From Candidatus Levybacteria bacterium RBG_16_35_11 (GTDB lineage: Bacteria; Patescibacteriota; Microgenomatia; Levybacterales; UBA12049): a stretch of 38,506 nucleotides of DNA. The position numbers and the translations under genes were made by a program. The notes beneath the pieces are model-generated. The model saw only the letters and a program-made list of their open reading frames with translations. It searched no databases and was not told where the DNA came from. Shown one piece after another: positions 19,563 to 29,329 of the stretch. Every line of letters begins with the position of its first letter. Position 1 is the stretch's first letter. The stretch is taken from contig MFNH01000040.1 of the NCBI GenBank assembly GCA_001781995.1, positions 1-38,506 on the forward strand, in the 5' to 3' direction.

Positions 19563-20452
19563 GGGTTTCCGAGTATTAGGATTATACCCGATTGGCTGGA
19601 GTTTGAAGGAGGCAACATATTAACAATTTTATATTTATCATTATCGTTTAATAAAAAAGTAATGTAGGATGCAACTTTAAGATCACTTGGATTAAATATT
19701 AAATAAGCATTTTTATAGTCTGACTTATCTGCGTCCCCCGTTTTTATATCCCCGAAAGCAAAGTCCGCTAAAAAAGCTGCCATAGAGGCTGCCTGTCCTG
19801 TTTTCCCAGATCCGTTTTGAACAAGAATCTCAGTTTCATCTAAAAGCTCTTGGTTCGGAATCTCAACCCTTGGTTGCTGAACAATGACTTCTGACTTCTG
19901 ACTGTTCACCCTAACCGAAGGGTTGACACTTCCCTGATATATGTAATACCCAAGCCCTCCAGCTACTAATAAAATTATGAACCCTGTTAAAGAGATTCCA
20001 ATAGGAGATAATAAAAACTTTTTATAACTAAATCTTTCTTTGCGTGTTTCCGAAAAATGTGCTCTTTTTTCTAAGTAAGGGAAAACAACAATAATTAAAG
20101 ACATAAAAAGAATAAAAACCGAGCCGACAAAAGAAACAACAAATCCAATCAGTCCTAAGTCAGAAGTCTTATAAACTAATATGACAAAGCTTAAAATAGT
20201 TAATCCTCCGATTAAGATAAGGCCCCACTTTGTAGGAGCTCTAATTTTATCCTCGGTCTCTTTTTGGCCAGGGCCAAAAGCGGCAAGCAATCCAAAAAAT
20301 ATAACTGGGATTAAAAAGTAGTTTAAGTCGGTAATGCGGCTAACAAAACCTGAGAAAACATTTTCAAGTAAAAATAGAATCAGATAAACTACCAATGCAT
20401 AGGGAAATAAGAAAGAGGAAAATTCAAAAAATGGATTCAGTATTTTCTTCAT
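19559..20452 (-). CDS. Multi-pass membrane protein with C-terminal LytR_C-like domain
   Basis: C-terminal ETEILVQNGSGKTGQAASMAAFLADF...IILILGNP. Confidence 0.75.
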   Translation of the reverse strand: MKKILNPFFEFSSFLFPYALVVYLILFLLENVFSGFVSRITDLNYFLIPVIFFGLLAAFGPGQKETEDKIRAPTKWGLILIGGLTILSFVILVYKTSDLGLIGFVVSFVGSVFILFMSLIIVVFPYLEKRAHFSETRKERFSYKKFLLSPIGISLTGFIILLVAGGLGYYIYQGSVNPSVRVNSQKSEVIVQQPRVEIPNQELLDETEILVQNGSGKTGQAASMAAFLADFAFGDIKTGDADKSDYKNAYLIFNPSDLKVASYITFLLNDNDKYKIVNMLPPSNSSQSGIILILGNP

Positions 20453-20500
20453 TCTAATATTCTAGCAAGAATATGCAAAATTCTAAATACCAAATTTATA

Positions 20501-22636
20501 CTATGGCGTCGGCGTTGGTGTGGAAGATTCGGGTGTCGGTGTTGCCGTCGGGGTGGGACTTGGTAATTCTCCAAGAATAACGATTAGCTCATCCTTTTCC
20601 GCGGTTGTCTTTCTTTCAATAGTTTCATACTCCTTGCTCATTATCGACTCAATTTCGGAAATTACTGAATCTAAATCTTTTTCCTGGTCTTTATTTACAG
20701 AGATAGTGGCATTTTTAATATTTAGCGCATTGCCTGTTTCCACGTTTTTAAATCCGGCATCTTTTAATAAATCTTGATATTTAGCAGCAATTCCCGGAGT
20801 TCCTCCTCCATTTTGAACGGTTATTTTAACCTTTTCTTTTAAAGACGGAGTCGGAGTAGGAGTATCCGTTGGTTTCGCTGTAGGCGTTGGTACCTGCCCT
20901 GAGCCTGTCGAACGGGTTTCTCCGAACGGCCATAGATTAACAAGAAAATCAGAGGTCGTTGTCCATGTATTCCCAAAAAATCCGGAAACCAAACTTCCAA
21001 TTCCCCCCAAAAAGCCTGTTATGCTGTCGCCAATTCCTCCAAAAAATTCGGTTGCACTCGTCCAAATATTCCCAAAAAATCCTCTATCTTCAATAGTGTC
21101 TAATTCTTCACTACTAGTTACTGGTTTATTGAACCATCCGGGTTTATCCACCGTAACCTCTAAGCTGCTTATTATAATTTCTCCTCCAGCTTGGGCAAGT
21201 CCTGGGGATTCAAGCGAAAAATATAATTTATCTCCGTCTATATTTATATCTTTGGGGTCAAAATAAGCTTGGGTAATATTCCAGTCCCCTTCTTTTTTAA
21301 TCTTTTGATATCTGGCAATAATATAGTCTACCTGGCTTGCATCCGTTATATCTGCTAAATTAATTGAATTGAGAGGATCTGGATTAAAAAAGGAATTTTT
21401 ATCAAAAGTAAAAACGCCATCCCCTTTAATAACCAAATCATTTTTTGGAATATTTATCTTGTTTAATTTAGAAGCCACCGTTGCCTGATTTTGAGGCGTT
21501 TGAGTTAAATCTATGTGATAAATCTCTCCTCTTTTTGCTATTTCAAAATCCTTACTGTCGTTTATTTTTAATGTTTGCAGTCCTTCTGGATGAGAAGTAT
21601 ATACAATTACTTGCGAAGCAGTTGTAAGTAAGCTTACTGGTTTATCATCAACAATAAAAATAGGAGATTTAAAAATAACATTTTTTTGATTGATCTTTAT
21701 TGAATTTATTCTAATATCGCCTCCCTTTGATTTATCTAGAAGTAAAAGTCTGTATACTCCAGGATTTAAATCATTCAATTCCAATTTTACCGCTTGCGAT
21801 TGAAGTCTCAAATTTGTTGCCTCTATTACTCCATCATCTCGAATTTCTTTTTTAAGCAATAACTTATTTTCCTTGTATAGTTCTGTCGATAAAATATCCG
21901 GTCCTTTGTACAGGTTTTGATCTTGTTTCTCGACTTCTATTTGAAGAGGACTTTTACTTACTCTAATAAGCAATTCATGACTTGCTCTTAATAACTTATT
22001 TGCTGAAAATGTTCCTAAACTTGAACTAACTGGTTGATAAGAGTAAATTTCAACCGGGTCAAAAAAATAAGCAGATGCTAATTTATCAAGCGGAGGTTTT
22101 CTAGCAAAATCACTAAAACTCTTAAACTTTTCCGATTTTTGCCAGAATATTAATCCGTTGTCTCTTTGGGAATTTTTCAAATCCTCGATTACCTTGTTAT
22201 ATAAAGGTTTATATAAGTAAGGATCTTTTATATCCCCCTTTACTCCGATTTTTACCTCATCTGGATTACCTTTGAATTTTAAATTTACCCAGACGCCATC
22301 TATTTTTTTAGAAAGAAGTTTTAAATTAAAGGTAACTATGTTAGATCTAATTGTTTGGGCGGGAATCGTGAGAGCATTGGTCGCATTACTATCGATTGTC
22401 TCTGACTGCTCAGCGCCTTTAAGGGTTGATATTTTATCCTTATCACTGACAGTAAATTGGTAAATTACAGTTGCGCCAAAAGGGGCAATATATTGATAGC
22501 CTAAAAATCCTAATATTATTAAGGCTACTACTCCTATTCCGATAAAAGCATAGAGATTTTTATTAAACTTCATCTCCTTTTTTGTCTCTTTGGGAGGCAG
22601 GTTAAAATCCTTAGAGATTTCAAAATTGTCTTGCAT
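20501..22636 (-). CDS. Single-pass exported 711-aa protein: extracytoplasmic domains, amphipathic Gly/Phe/Trp repeats, LytR_C-like domain and Pro/Thr-rich tail
   Basis: N-terminal TM LYAFIGIGVVALIILGFLGYQYI; KVKITVQNGGGTPGIAAKYQDLLKDAGF...ELIVILGE; PTPTAKPTDTPTPTPS and SPTPTATPTPESSTPTPTP tails. Confidence 0.8.
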   Translation of the reverse strand: MQDNFEISKDFNLPPKETKKEMKFNKNLYAFIGIGVVALIILGFLGYQYIAPFGATVIYQFTVSDKDKISTLKGAEQSETIDSNATNALTIPAQTIRSNIVTFNLKLLSKKIDGVWVNLKFKGNPDEVKIGVKGDIKDPYLYKPLYNKVIEDLKNSQRDNGLIFWQKSEKFKSFSDFARKPPLDKLASAYFFDPVEIYSYQPVSSSLGTFSANKLLRASHELLIRVSKSPLQIEVEKQDQNLYKGPDILSTELYKENKLLLKKEIRDDGVIEATNLRLQSQAVKLELNDLNPGVYRLLLLDKSKGGDIRINSIKINQKNVIFKSPIFIVDDKPVSLLTTASQVIVYTSHPEGLQTLKINDSKDFEIAKRGEIYHIDLTQTPQNQATVASKLNKINIPKNDLVIKGDGVFTFDKNSFFNPDPLNSINLADITDASQVDYIIARYQKIKKEGDWNITQAYFDPKDINIDGDKLYFSLESPGLAQAGGEIIISSLEVTVDKPGWFNKPVTSSEELDTIEDRGFFGNIWTSATEFFGGIGDSITGFLGGIGSLVSGFFGNTWTTTSDFLVNLWPFGETRSTGSGQVPTPTAKPTDTPTPTPSLKEKVKITVQNGGGTPGIAAKYQDLLKDAGFKNVETGNALNIKNATISVNKDQEKDLDSVISEIESIMSKEYETIERKTTAEKDELIVILGELPSPTPTATPTPESSTPTPTP
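20897..20916. repeat. REP-like imperfect palindrome CCCTGAGCCTGTCGAACGGG lying inside a CDS
   Basis: Sequence read directly; resembles the widely dispersed TTCGACAGGCTCAGG-type elements. Confidence 0.55.
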
Positions 22637-22769
22637 GGCAAAACTTATATTTATTAAGTATAATAGTCAATGTTTTAAAAAACAAGCTTAGTGATTCAAA
22701 TAGCTAAAGTTATAATAAAAGATTATGAAAATAGGATGTGATTGCGTGTAACTAAAAAACGAAAAGTAT

Positions 22770-23717
22770 ATGAAAAAAAAGATTAGAACCGCAGTTATAG
22801 GAGTAGGAAATATGGGAAAAAATCATGCAAGAATTTATTCTAAAATTTCCGATTTTATCGCTGTTTCCGACACTCAACCAAAGCTCGGAAAAAAAATCGC
22901 TGATAAATATAGGGTAAATTACTATGAAAATTACAAAAAAATGTTGCAGCAAGAAAATATTGAAGCAGTTTCAGTTGTTGTTCCAACAAAGCTCCATAAA
23001 AATGTTGTTTTGGATTGTCTGGAAAGAAGAATACCTACGCTAGTTGAGAAACCAATTGCAGAAAACATTAAAGATGCAAAATTAGTCTTGAGGAAAGCAA
23101 AAAGTAAAAAAACATTTCTAATGGTTGGTCATATCGAACGCTTTAATCCTGCTGTTAAAAAGCTAAAAGAAATCGTAGATGAAGGAAAACTGGGTAGAAT
23201 TATTAGCTTGCTTGCTATAAGGGTGGGAATCGCACCGCCTAAAGAACCTAATTCTGATGTAGCCTTAGACCTAGGCATACATGACGTTGATATTTTTAAT
23301 TACATATTAAATGGTTACCCAATTAGAAAAAAAGTCGTTAGAGGTAAATTATTTAGAGATAATTTAGCTGATTCTAGTGGGATTTTGCTTGAATATCCTC
23401 TTGCGACAGGCTATATTCAAACGAATTGGATTACTCCTATAAAAATGAGAAAGCTTTATGTAACCGGTTCAAAAGGATTTATAGAGCTTGATTATGTTTC
23501 TCAAAAATTAATTATGTACAATAAAATTATTGTCTCGAAAGCTTACGGGGATTACTACGACTTTGTTAAATTATCAAACTTATCTAAAAAGACTGTATAT
23601 GTTTCAAGAAAAGAGCCCTTAAAAGAAGAACTTTTATTCTTCTTAGGCAACATAAAAAAAGACAAGCATGCATTAGCCGAAGATGCCATAAACGCGTTAG
23701 ATATAGTGAGGGATTGA
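22770..23717 (+). CDS. Gfo/Idh/MocA family oxidoreductase (WlbA-like)
   Basis: RTAVIGVGNMGKNHARIYSKI...LVEKPIAENIKDAKLV...HIERFNPAVKKLKE...DLGIHDVDIFNYI. Confidence 0.9.
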   Translation: MKKKIRTAVIGVGNMGKNHARIYSKISDFIAVSDTQPKLGKKIADKYRVNYYENYKKMLQQENIEAVSVVVPTKLHKNVVLDCLERRIPTLVEKPIAENIKDAKLVLRKAKSKKTFLMVGHIERFNPAVKKLKEIVDEGKLGRIISLLAIRVGIAPPKEPNSDVALDLGIHDVDIFNYILNGYPIRKKVVRGKLFRDNLADSSGILLEYPLATGYIQTNWITPIKMRKLYVTGSKGFIELDYVSQKLIMYNKIIVSKAYGDYYDFVKLSNLSKKTVYVSRKEPLKEELLFFLGNIKKDKHALAEDAINALDIVRD

Positions 23718-24233
23718 ATGGATATATTTATTCATCATACAGCTGAAATATCGAGTGAAGCTAAAATCGGTAAGGGAACGAAAATTTGGAATGATACACA
23801 AGTTAGAGAAGACTGTGTCATTGGTAAGAATTGTATTATTGGAAAAGGAGTATATATAGATAAGGGAGTTAAAATAGGAGACAACTGTAAGATTCAGAAT
23901 TATGCTTGCATATACAAAGGAACAAATATTGGCAATGGTGTCTTTGTGGGGCCACATGTCGTTTTTGCTAACGACAAAAACCCTAGGGCAATTAAGAAAT
24001 CAGGACAATTAAAATCTGAATCAGACTGGAAAATCGGACAAACAAAGATCAAATATGGAGCTGCTATTGGTGCAGGGTCAATAATTTTACCAAATGTAAT
24101 AATAGGTAAATTCTCAATGATAGGAGCCGGCTCAATTGTTACGAAAAATGTTAAAGACTATGCTACTGTTTTTGGAAATCCAGCAGTTGAAAGAGTTGTC
24201 CAAAAGAACAAGGCTAAATGCAGAAAAAAATAG
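23718..24233 (+). CDS. Left-handed beta-helix acyltransferase (WlbB/WbpD-like)
   Basis: FIHHTAEISSEAKIGKGTKIWNDTQVREDCVIGKNCIIGKGVYID...GNPAVERVV. Confidence 0.9.
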   Translation: MDIFIHHTAEISSEAKIGKGTKIWNDTQVREDCVIGKNCIIGKGVYIDKGVKIGDNCKIQNYACIYKGTNIGNGVFVGPHVVFANDKNPRAIKKSGQLKSESDWKIGQTKIKYGAAIGAGSIILPNVIIGKFSMIGAGSIVTKNVKDYATVFGNPAVERVVQKNKAKCRKK

Positions 24234-24946
24234 CAAAAAAAGAACTAAAAAAGATCTACATCCTTAATGATTCCCATAAATGGATGGAAATAAAATCGGA
24301 TAGAGAAGTAAATCATCCTTATTTTTCAGAATATAAATTACAAAAAAAAAGACTCGAGAGATTAATTCCATTAATAAAATTAAAACGTAATTATATGGTG
24401 GTTGATTACGGATGCGGGACTGGTCTCCTAGCGGATTTAATTGGAAAGAAAGTGGATTCCTACGTTGGGGTAGATTTTTCAAAACAATTTATCAATGTGG
24501 CAAAAAGAAGACATAAGAATTCAAAAAACGCAGAATTTCATTGTCAAGATATTATTAAATTTTCAAAAAGTCATATCGGAAAATATGATCTAGCTTTTAC
24601 AATGGATTTCAGTGAACACCTCTATGACGACGAATTTATCATGATTTATAAAGCAATAAAAAATACTTTAAAACCTAATGGAAAGCTTATAATGCATACT
24701 CCCAATGGTGACTATTTCTTGGAAATATTAAAAAAATGGGGAATTGTTAAACGACAGACAGGGCACGTTGGGATAAGAAATGTCGAAGAATATATGATCT
24801 TATTAAATAAGACAGGATATCAACATATAAAAATTTCTCGTCTCTCGCATTACATCTCCTCATTAGCATGTTTTCATTTTATGAGCTTCGTTCCATTTCT
24901 TGGGATTTTTTTTAAAGCGAGACTCTTTATTGAATCTAAAAAATAA
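24218..24946 (+). CDS. Class I SAM-dependent methyltransferase
   Basis: MVVDYGCGTGLLADLIGKKVDSYVGVDFSKQFINVAKRR...LAFTMDFSEHLYDDEF. Confidence 0.88.
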   Translation: MQKKIAKKELKKIYILNDSHKWMEIKSDREVNHPYFSEYKLQKKRLERLIPLIKLKRNYMVVDYGCGTGLLADLIGKKVDSYVGVDFSKQFINVAKRRHKNSKNAEFHCQDIIKFSKSHIGKYDLAFTMDFSEHLYDDEFIMIYKAIKNTLKPNGKLIMHTPNGDYFLEILKKWGIVKRQTGHVGIRNVEEYMILLNKTGYQHIKISRLSHYISSLACFHFMSFVPFLGIFFKARLFIESKK

Positions 24947-25869
24947 GGGGCAGAATCTTTACTTTTAAACAATATATAGCTAAATATCGAGCCAAAGATA
25001 AGTATTATTATCAATCCCACAAATCTATCCAAAATACTTATGGCTAAAACCTGAGGAGTCGATACGTTTATGGTCTCCGCAGTGAACATGAGCAGTGTTT
25101 CTTTTACACCTAAGCTTCCCGGAGTGATACTAATAAATAAAGACAATGAAGAAACTATCGACAAAAATAACGCTTTCAATAGACTTATTTTAGCTCCAAA
25201 TATATAGAATTCTAAAACCATGGCAAAAACGATTATGAGTACATTAGTTAAAGAAACAAATATTGTGATAAAAACACTTTTTTTATTGCTTTTAATAAGG
25301 TGCCAACCATTAATTACACTGACGAGCTTATTAACAAAATAATATTTTGTTTCCTTAACTTTAGGTGAAAAAATTATGAGAGTTAATAGAAGTAGAAAAA
25401 GTACTAAGAAAATAGTAAAGATTAGAAGATTGAAGATGCCTAAAAAATACTGCAGTAAAATTAATGTGAGAATACCAATGAAAGAATTTACTAGAAAAAC
25501 AATTATATATATTCCAGCTAAGGTGCTAAGGAAATGGGAATAAGAAAATTTATGAAGCTTTTTTAAATAAATAGCCCTTACAACAGCCCCTCCCTTGAAA
25601 GGGGTTAAATAATTCCCCATAGAGTTAATGACCGATAACCCAAACCATTCTTTAAATTTTAGCTTAATATTAAACGGTTCCAATAAATACTTCAAAACTA
25701 AGCCATTTGTTGCTAAAAATAGAACCAGCAATAACGATAAAGGAAAAAAATATATTGGCGATACAACCTTCAACTGACTAAATTCATTCAAGTTTTTGTA
25801 AAAATAAAAACCAAACCAAAAAGCAAAGATTAATAAAGCAATTAATTGAATTAAAAATTTTTTCCTCAT
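24874..25869 (-). CDS. Flippase-like membrane protein (lysylphosphatidylglycerol synthase TM region / UPF0104 type)
   Basis: Multi-TM; KFKEWFGLSVINSMGNYLTPFKGGAVVRAIYLKKLHKFSYSHFLSTL...SITPGSLGVKETLLMF. Confidence 0.8.
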   Translation of the reverse strand: MRKKFLIQLIALLIFAFWFGFYFYKNLNEFSQLKVVSPIYFFPLSLLLVLFLATNGLVLKYLLEPFNIKLKFKEWFGLSVINSMGNYLTPFKGGAVVRAIYLKKLHKFSYSHFLSTLAGIYIIVFLVNSFIGILTLILLQYFLGIFNLLIFTIFLVLFLLLLTLIIFSPKVKETKYYFVNKLVSVINGWHLIKSNKKSVFITIFVSLTNVLIIVFAMVLEFYIFGAKISLLKALFLSIVSSLSLFISITPGSLGVKETLLMFTAETINVSTPQVLAISILDRFVGLIIILIFGSIFSYILFKSKDSAPYFLDSIKSLALKKIPRNGTKLIK

Positions 25870-26570
25870 TTTCTTAGTTTTCTTGCTTTTAGAGTGAGAA
25901 AAGCACTATGTCTTGGATCATATTTTGATATAAAATTCAATGGGTAATAACCAGCTCCCATAACTTTTTCAATTTCAAAACCTATTTCTCCTATATGCTC
26001 TATTAATCCACGGTATGCGAAAACTCTTATGTGCTGCCAACTTTTTGGATTCGACATTTTTTCTTTATAATGAGGTGTCATTGGATTCCCTATTCCAAAA
26101 TAAACTTGTGAAATATTTGTCAAAGAAAATGGTTGGTAACCAAATAGGAGTGAAAAAATATTGTGCCAACTAGCAAGATTTTCGGTAGAAATAACTATAT
26201 AACCACCTTTTTTAGTAACCCTAAAAACTTCATTTAAAAATTTGTGAGTATCAAATAAATGCTCGATTACCTGATTGATATGAACTATGTCAAAAAAATT
26301 ATCTTTGAAAGGTAAGGATTTATTTAAATCTGTTCTAACAACTTTGAACCCTTTTTTCTCTGCTAACCTAGCTCTTTCATCAACTATTTCAATCCCATAG
26401 CAATTTTTAACCCTAAACACACCCTTCTTAATTATTCTCGATGTCCATTCACCGTCATCGCATCCGCAATCAAGGAAAACAGCATCTCTATCTATTTCAA
26501 TACAATCGATAATATTTTTTTTATTCATAAATGTTGCACTATCTCTTAATTTTCTTACTATTTCAATCAT
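25866..26570 (-). CDS. Class I SAM-dependent methyltransferase
   Basis: AVFLDCGCDDGEWTSRIIKKG...FDIVHINQVIEHLFDTHKFLNEVFRVTKKGGYIVI. Confidence 0.9.
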   Translation of the reverse strand: MIEIVRKLRDSATFMNKKNIIDCIEIDRDAVFLDCGCDDGEWTSRIIKKGVFRVKNCYGIEIVDERARLAEKKGFKVVRTDLNKSLPFKDNFFDIVHINQVIEHLFDTHKFLNEVFRVTKKGGYIVISTENLASWHNIFSLLFGYQPFSLTNISQVYFGIGNPMTPHYKEKMSNPKSWQHIRVFAYRGLIEHIGEIGFEIEKVMGAGYYPLNFISKYDPRHSAFLTLKARKLRK

Positions 26571-26581
26571 AAATTATTTAA

Positions 26582-28189
26582 TTACCTTTCTATTTTATAG
26601 AGAAGGTTATTTATTTTAATTATTTTCAAATTATTCTTTACAAATTCGGGAAAATAATCTTTCCCTAATGTGTAAATGTCATATTGGCTAATTGAGTCCT
26701 CATTTAAAAAATAAACAGGTACATTATTTTCTAATAATTTACTTACGGTCGCCATTGTTAAATATACTCTTTTTTCAGATTGAAAAGTCGGATAGATTGC
26801 CGTCATTCTTTTTGGGAAAATAAATTTATCATAGTACTTGGTAAATATGACAGAATTACTCTCGGTATTTGACAAAATTAAGCTCTCAATACTCTTCAAG
26901 TCTTTTTTAATGCTAACTGTAGTATTGTATATTCCCTGCGGAGAAGTTATTGCCGTCAGTAAATTTGATATAAATAAAATCATTAGAATAAGAAGGATAA
27001 TGGTGTTTCTCATAGAGCTATTTTTCGTAGTATTTGCAAAATGACTTATATAGCTAGAAGAAATTAAAACTATAACTAAATAGGATGGCAAAAGGTATCT
27101 AGTGTACATAGAGTTTATATTGAAAATATCTTTAGTATAACCGGACCAAATATTCCCAGAATAGAAAAAAACATTAAATAGCAATATAAGAAAAAAAGAT
27201 AGCAGTGATAAATTAAATTTTATTGAATTTCTTTTGAATTGATAAATTAAAATTAAAAGAGCTAACACAAAGAAGAAGAATAAAAGAGGATCTGTTTTTA
27301 TCAAATAAACGTATGTATTCTCAAAGAATGCATCTATCTTGAAAGAGAAAATACCTAAGATTTTGTAGGAGTCTATCGCTTCAGCAATGTTCGGAGATAG
27401 AAGGTTAATGCCCTCTTCTAAATTTGCTCCAATTGGGCCCCTTACTCGATGAAATAATTCGAAATTAATAATAGCAAGGGGAAGCAACGTAAGAGCCAGA
27501 GCGACGAAGGCTAAAAAATTTTTTTTAACGAATACAATTTTCTCTCTTAAAATTAAATGAATTATAGGAATTAGTAATGGTAAATAATAAAGGGCAAGAT
27601 CGTACCTGATCCAAATAGATAAACCAGCAAATATCGAGAAAAATATAAATGATTTATTTTTTGTTAATAAATAGGCATGAAAGAAATAATAGAGAGCAAC
27701 TATAAAAATAGAGAGCCCAGCTATATTATTAATTAACATAGCTGACCAAAATAAAACAGGGGCGAGAAAGGCAAATAGGAAGATGCTAATAAAAGCAGTT
27801 TTTTTATCAAATAAAATTGACGAAAGTTTGTATAAGTAAAAAAGCCCCAAACACAAGAGAGAAGAGTTAACAATGAAAACAAAAGAAGGAGTAATCATTT
27901 TAAAAATGCCAACTATTATGATGTATCCAATGTGGGTAGCTGGAAATTCAGCTCCTTCTCTATTTACGTAAACTGCCCTTGGGCCAAAAATATTTGAACC
28001 AATCGTAGCATTGTAAGGATTGTTATAGGTGATTTTATGGTCTTTTGACACAATGTCGGAGAAAAAATTATTGTGAACGATGTCTACAGAGGGGTAAGTA
28101 CCATCTTGAAACATTGTAGAGAATAGTACTGTTGAAACGACGAAGTAAAAGGCAAGGAATATAAGTAAAAATTTGATATCTTTAGACAT
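26582..28189 (-). CDS. Multi-pass membrane protein, GT-C-like
   Basis: Numerous TM segments, FPATHIGYIIIVGIFK loop, FAGLSIWIRYDLALYYLPLLIPI. Confidence 0.65.
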   Translation of the reverse strand: MSKDIKFLLIFLAFYFVVSTVLFSTMFQDGTYPSVDIVHNNFFSDIVSKDHKITYNNPYNATIGSNIFGPRAVYVNREGAEFPATHIGYIIIVGIFKMITPSFVFIVNSSLLCLGLFYLYKLSSILFDKKTAFISIFLFAFLAPVLFWSAMLINNIAGLSIFIVALYYFFHAYLLTKNKSFIFFSIFAGLSIWIRYDLALYYLPLLIPIIHLILREKIVFVKKNFLAFVALALTLLPLAIINFELFHRVRGPIGANLEEGINLLSPNIAEAIDSYKILGIFSFKIDAFFENTYVYLIKTDPLLFFFFVLALLILIYQFKRNSIKFNLSLLSFFLILLFNVFFYSGNIWSGYTKDIFNINSMYTRYLLPSYLVIVLISSSYISHFANTTKNSSMRNTIILLILMILFISNLLTAITSPQGIYNTTVSIKKDLKSIESLILSNTESNSVIFTKYYDKFIFPKRMTAIYPTFQSEKRVYLTMATVSKLLENNVPVYFLNEDSISQYDIYTLGKDYFPEFVKNNLKIIKINNLLYKIER

Positions 28190-29186
28190 GAAAGTTAATT
28201 TTTCTACTGTAATTATTATTTTTTATTAATTTTAAAATTAGACCCCTAGCTATCCCTGCTTCAAAGAAGATACACATTAAGGGTACCATTATAAACAGAC
28301 CTATTAAATCTTTAAAATTCTCTGAAAGGCTAATTAAAAAAACTATGTAAATAAATAATAATAGAACTATCAGAGGAATTAAAAACATTTGCCTGAAAAA
28401 CATAATTAGAATTAAGAAGACTAATAATAATATTGGGAAGACTATAAAATACCAAAATCTTGCTTTCTTAATATTTAAATAATAATCAACAAACTTCGGA
28501 CCCCTTTCGTAAATGTGTCTAAAAAATTGAAAGCCTTTTCTTGAAAGGTAGATAGCTACAGGGACAGGGGACTTTAATATGTTGGTTTTATTAACAAAAT
28601 ACGATAATAACTTGATATCATCTGAGATATTAAAATCGTTGTCCATTTTGGAAGAGGCATGCAAGAATAAATTTTTCTTACAGAATAAAACCCCTGTCCC
28701 CTTGGCTATTTTGTCAAAATTAGCTTTATTGATAAATACAGGTTTAAAACGCTTGCCATAATAAGGCTGTTTTCGCTTGAGTAAATGCAAAGTCCTATCG
28801 TAAACACTTCTACTTTTGTTAATGATGCAGTTGGCAATTACAGGAGAAAATTTTAATTTTTTTAATTTATTTAGATAATTTTTTTCAACAATGCACCTGT
28901 TGTCAATAAAAGATAAATCGCTATATTTCGCAACCTCTGCGCCTTTCTTTCTTGCCGAAACTCTTCCAGAATTTTTATTAAAACTAAAAACCAAACATTC
29001 CACTCTTTTTTTCTTCGCCAGCTTCCTAAAATTCTCAATAATTTTTGGCGTATTATCCGTTGACCCATCGTCGATTATAATAATTTCGTAATTTTCTTTT
29101 GGATAATGTTGAAAGAGAATTGCATTTAGGCATGCAGTCAAAGTAGCTTCGCCATTATAAACAGGGACTATTACAGAAGTTTTCAT
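28182..29186 (-). CDS. Glycosyltransferase family 2
   Basis: TSVIVPVYNGEATLTACLNAILFQHYPKENYEIIIIDDGSTDNTPKI. Confidence 0.9.
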   Translation of the reverse strand: MKTSVIVPVYNGEATLTACLNAILFQHYPKENYEIIIIDDGSTDNTPKIIENFRKLAKKKRVECLVFSFNKNSGRVSARKKGAEVAKYSDLSFIDNRCIVEKNYLNKLKKLKFSPVIANCIINKSRSVYDRTLHLLKRKQPYYGKRFKPVFINKANFDKIAKGTGVLFCKKNLFLHASSKMDNDFNISDDIKLLSYFVNKTNILKSPVPVAIYLSRKGFQFFRHIYERGPKFVDYYLNIKKARFWYFIVFPILLLVFLILIMFFRQMFLIPLIVLLLFIYIVFLISLSENFKDLIGLFIMVPLMCIFFEAGIARGLILKLIKNNNYSRKINFHV

Positions 29187-29329
29187 AGAATTTTTGCTAC
29201 TATCTTAATCTATAGAATAAGTTAAAAGAATTAATTTAGCAATATCTCAATAGGCATTAAGAACGCAATAAAATATAATCTATAGATTTCTTGACAGAAC
29301 TTAAGATTTTTATTTTTGTTGAATATCTT

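Noticed and set aside
20501-20580. Tandem repeat encoding PTPTATPTP as a CRISPR-like or satellite array
   Set aside because: Irregular low-complexity Pro/Thr codons at a protein C-terminus; no spacer structure. No CRISPR array found anywhere in the window.
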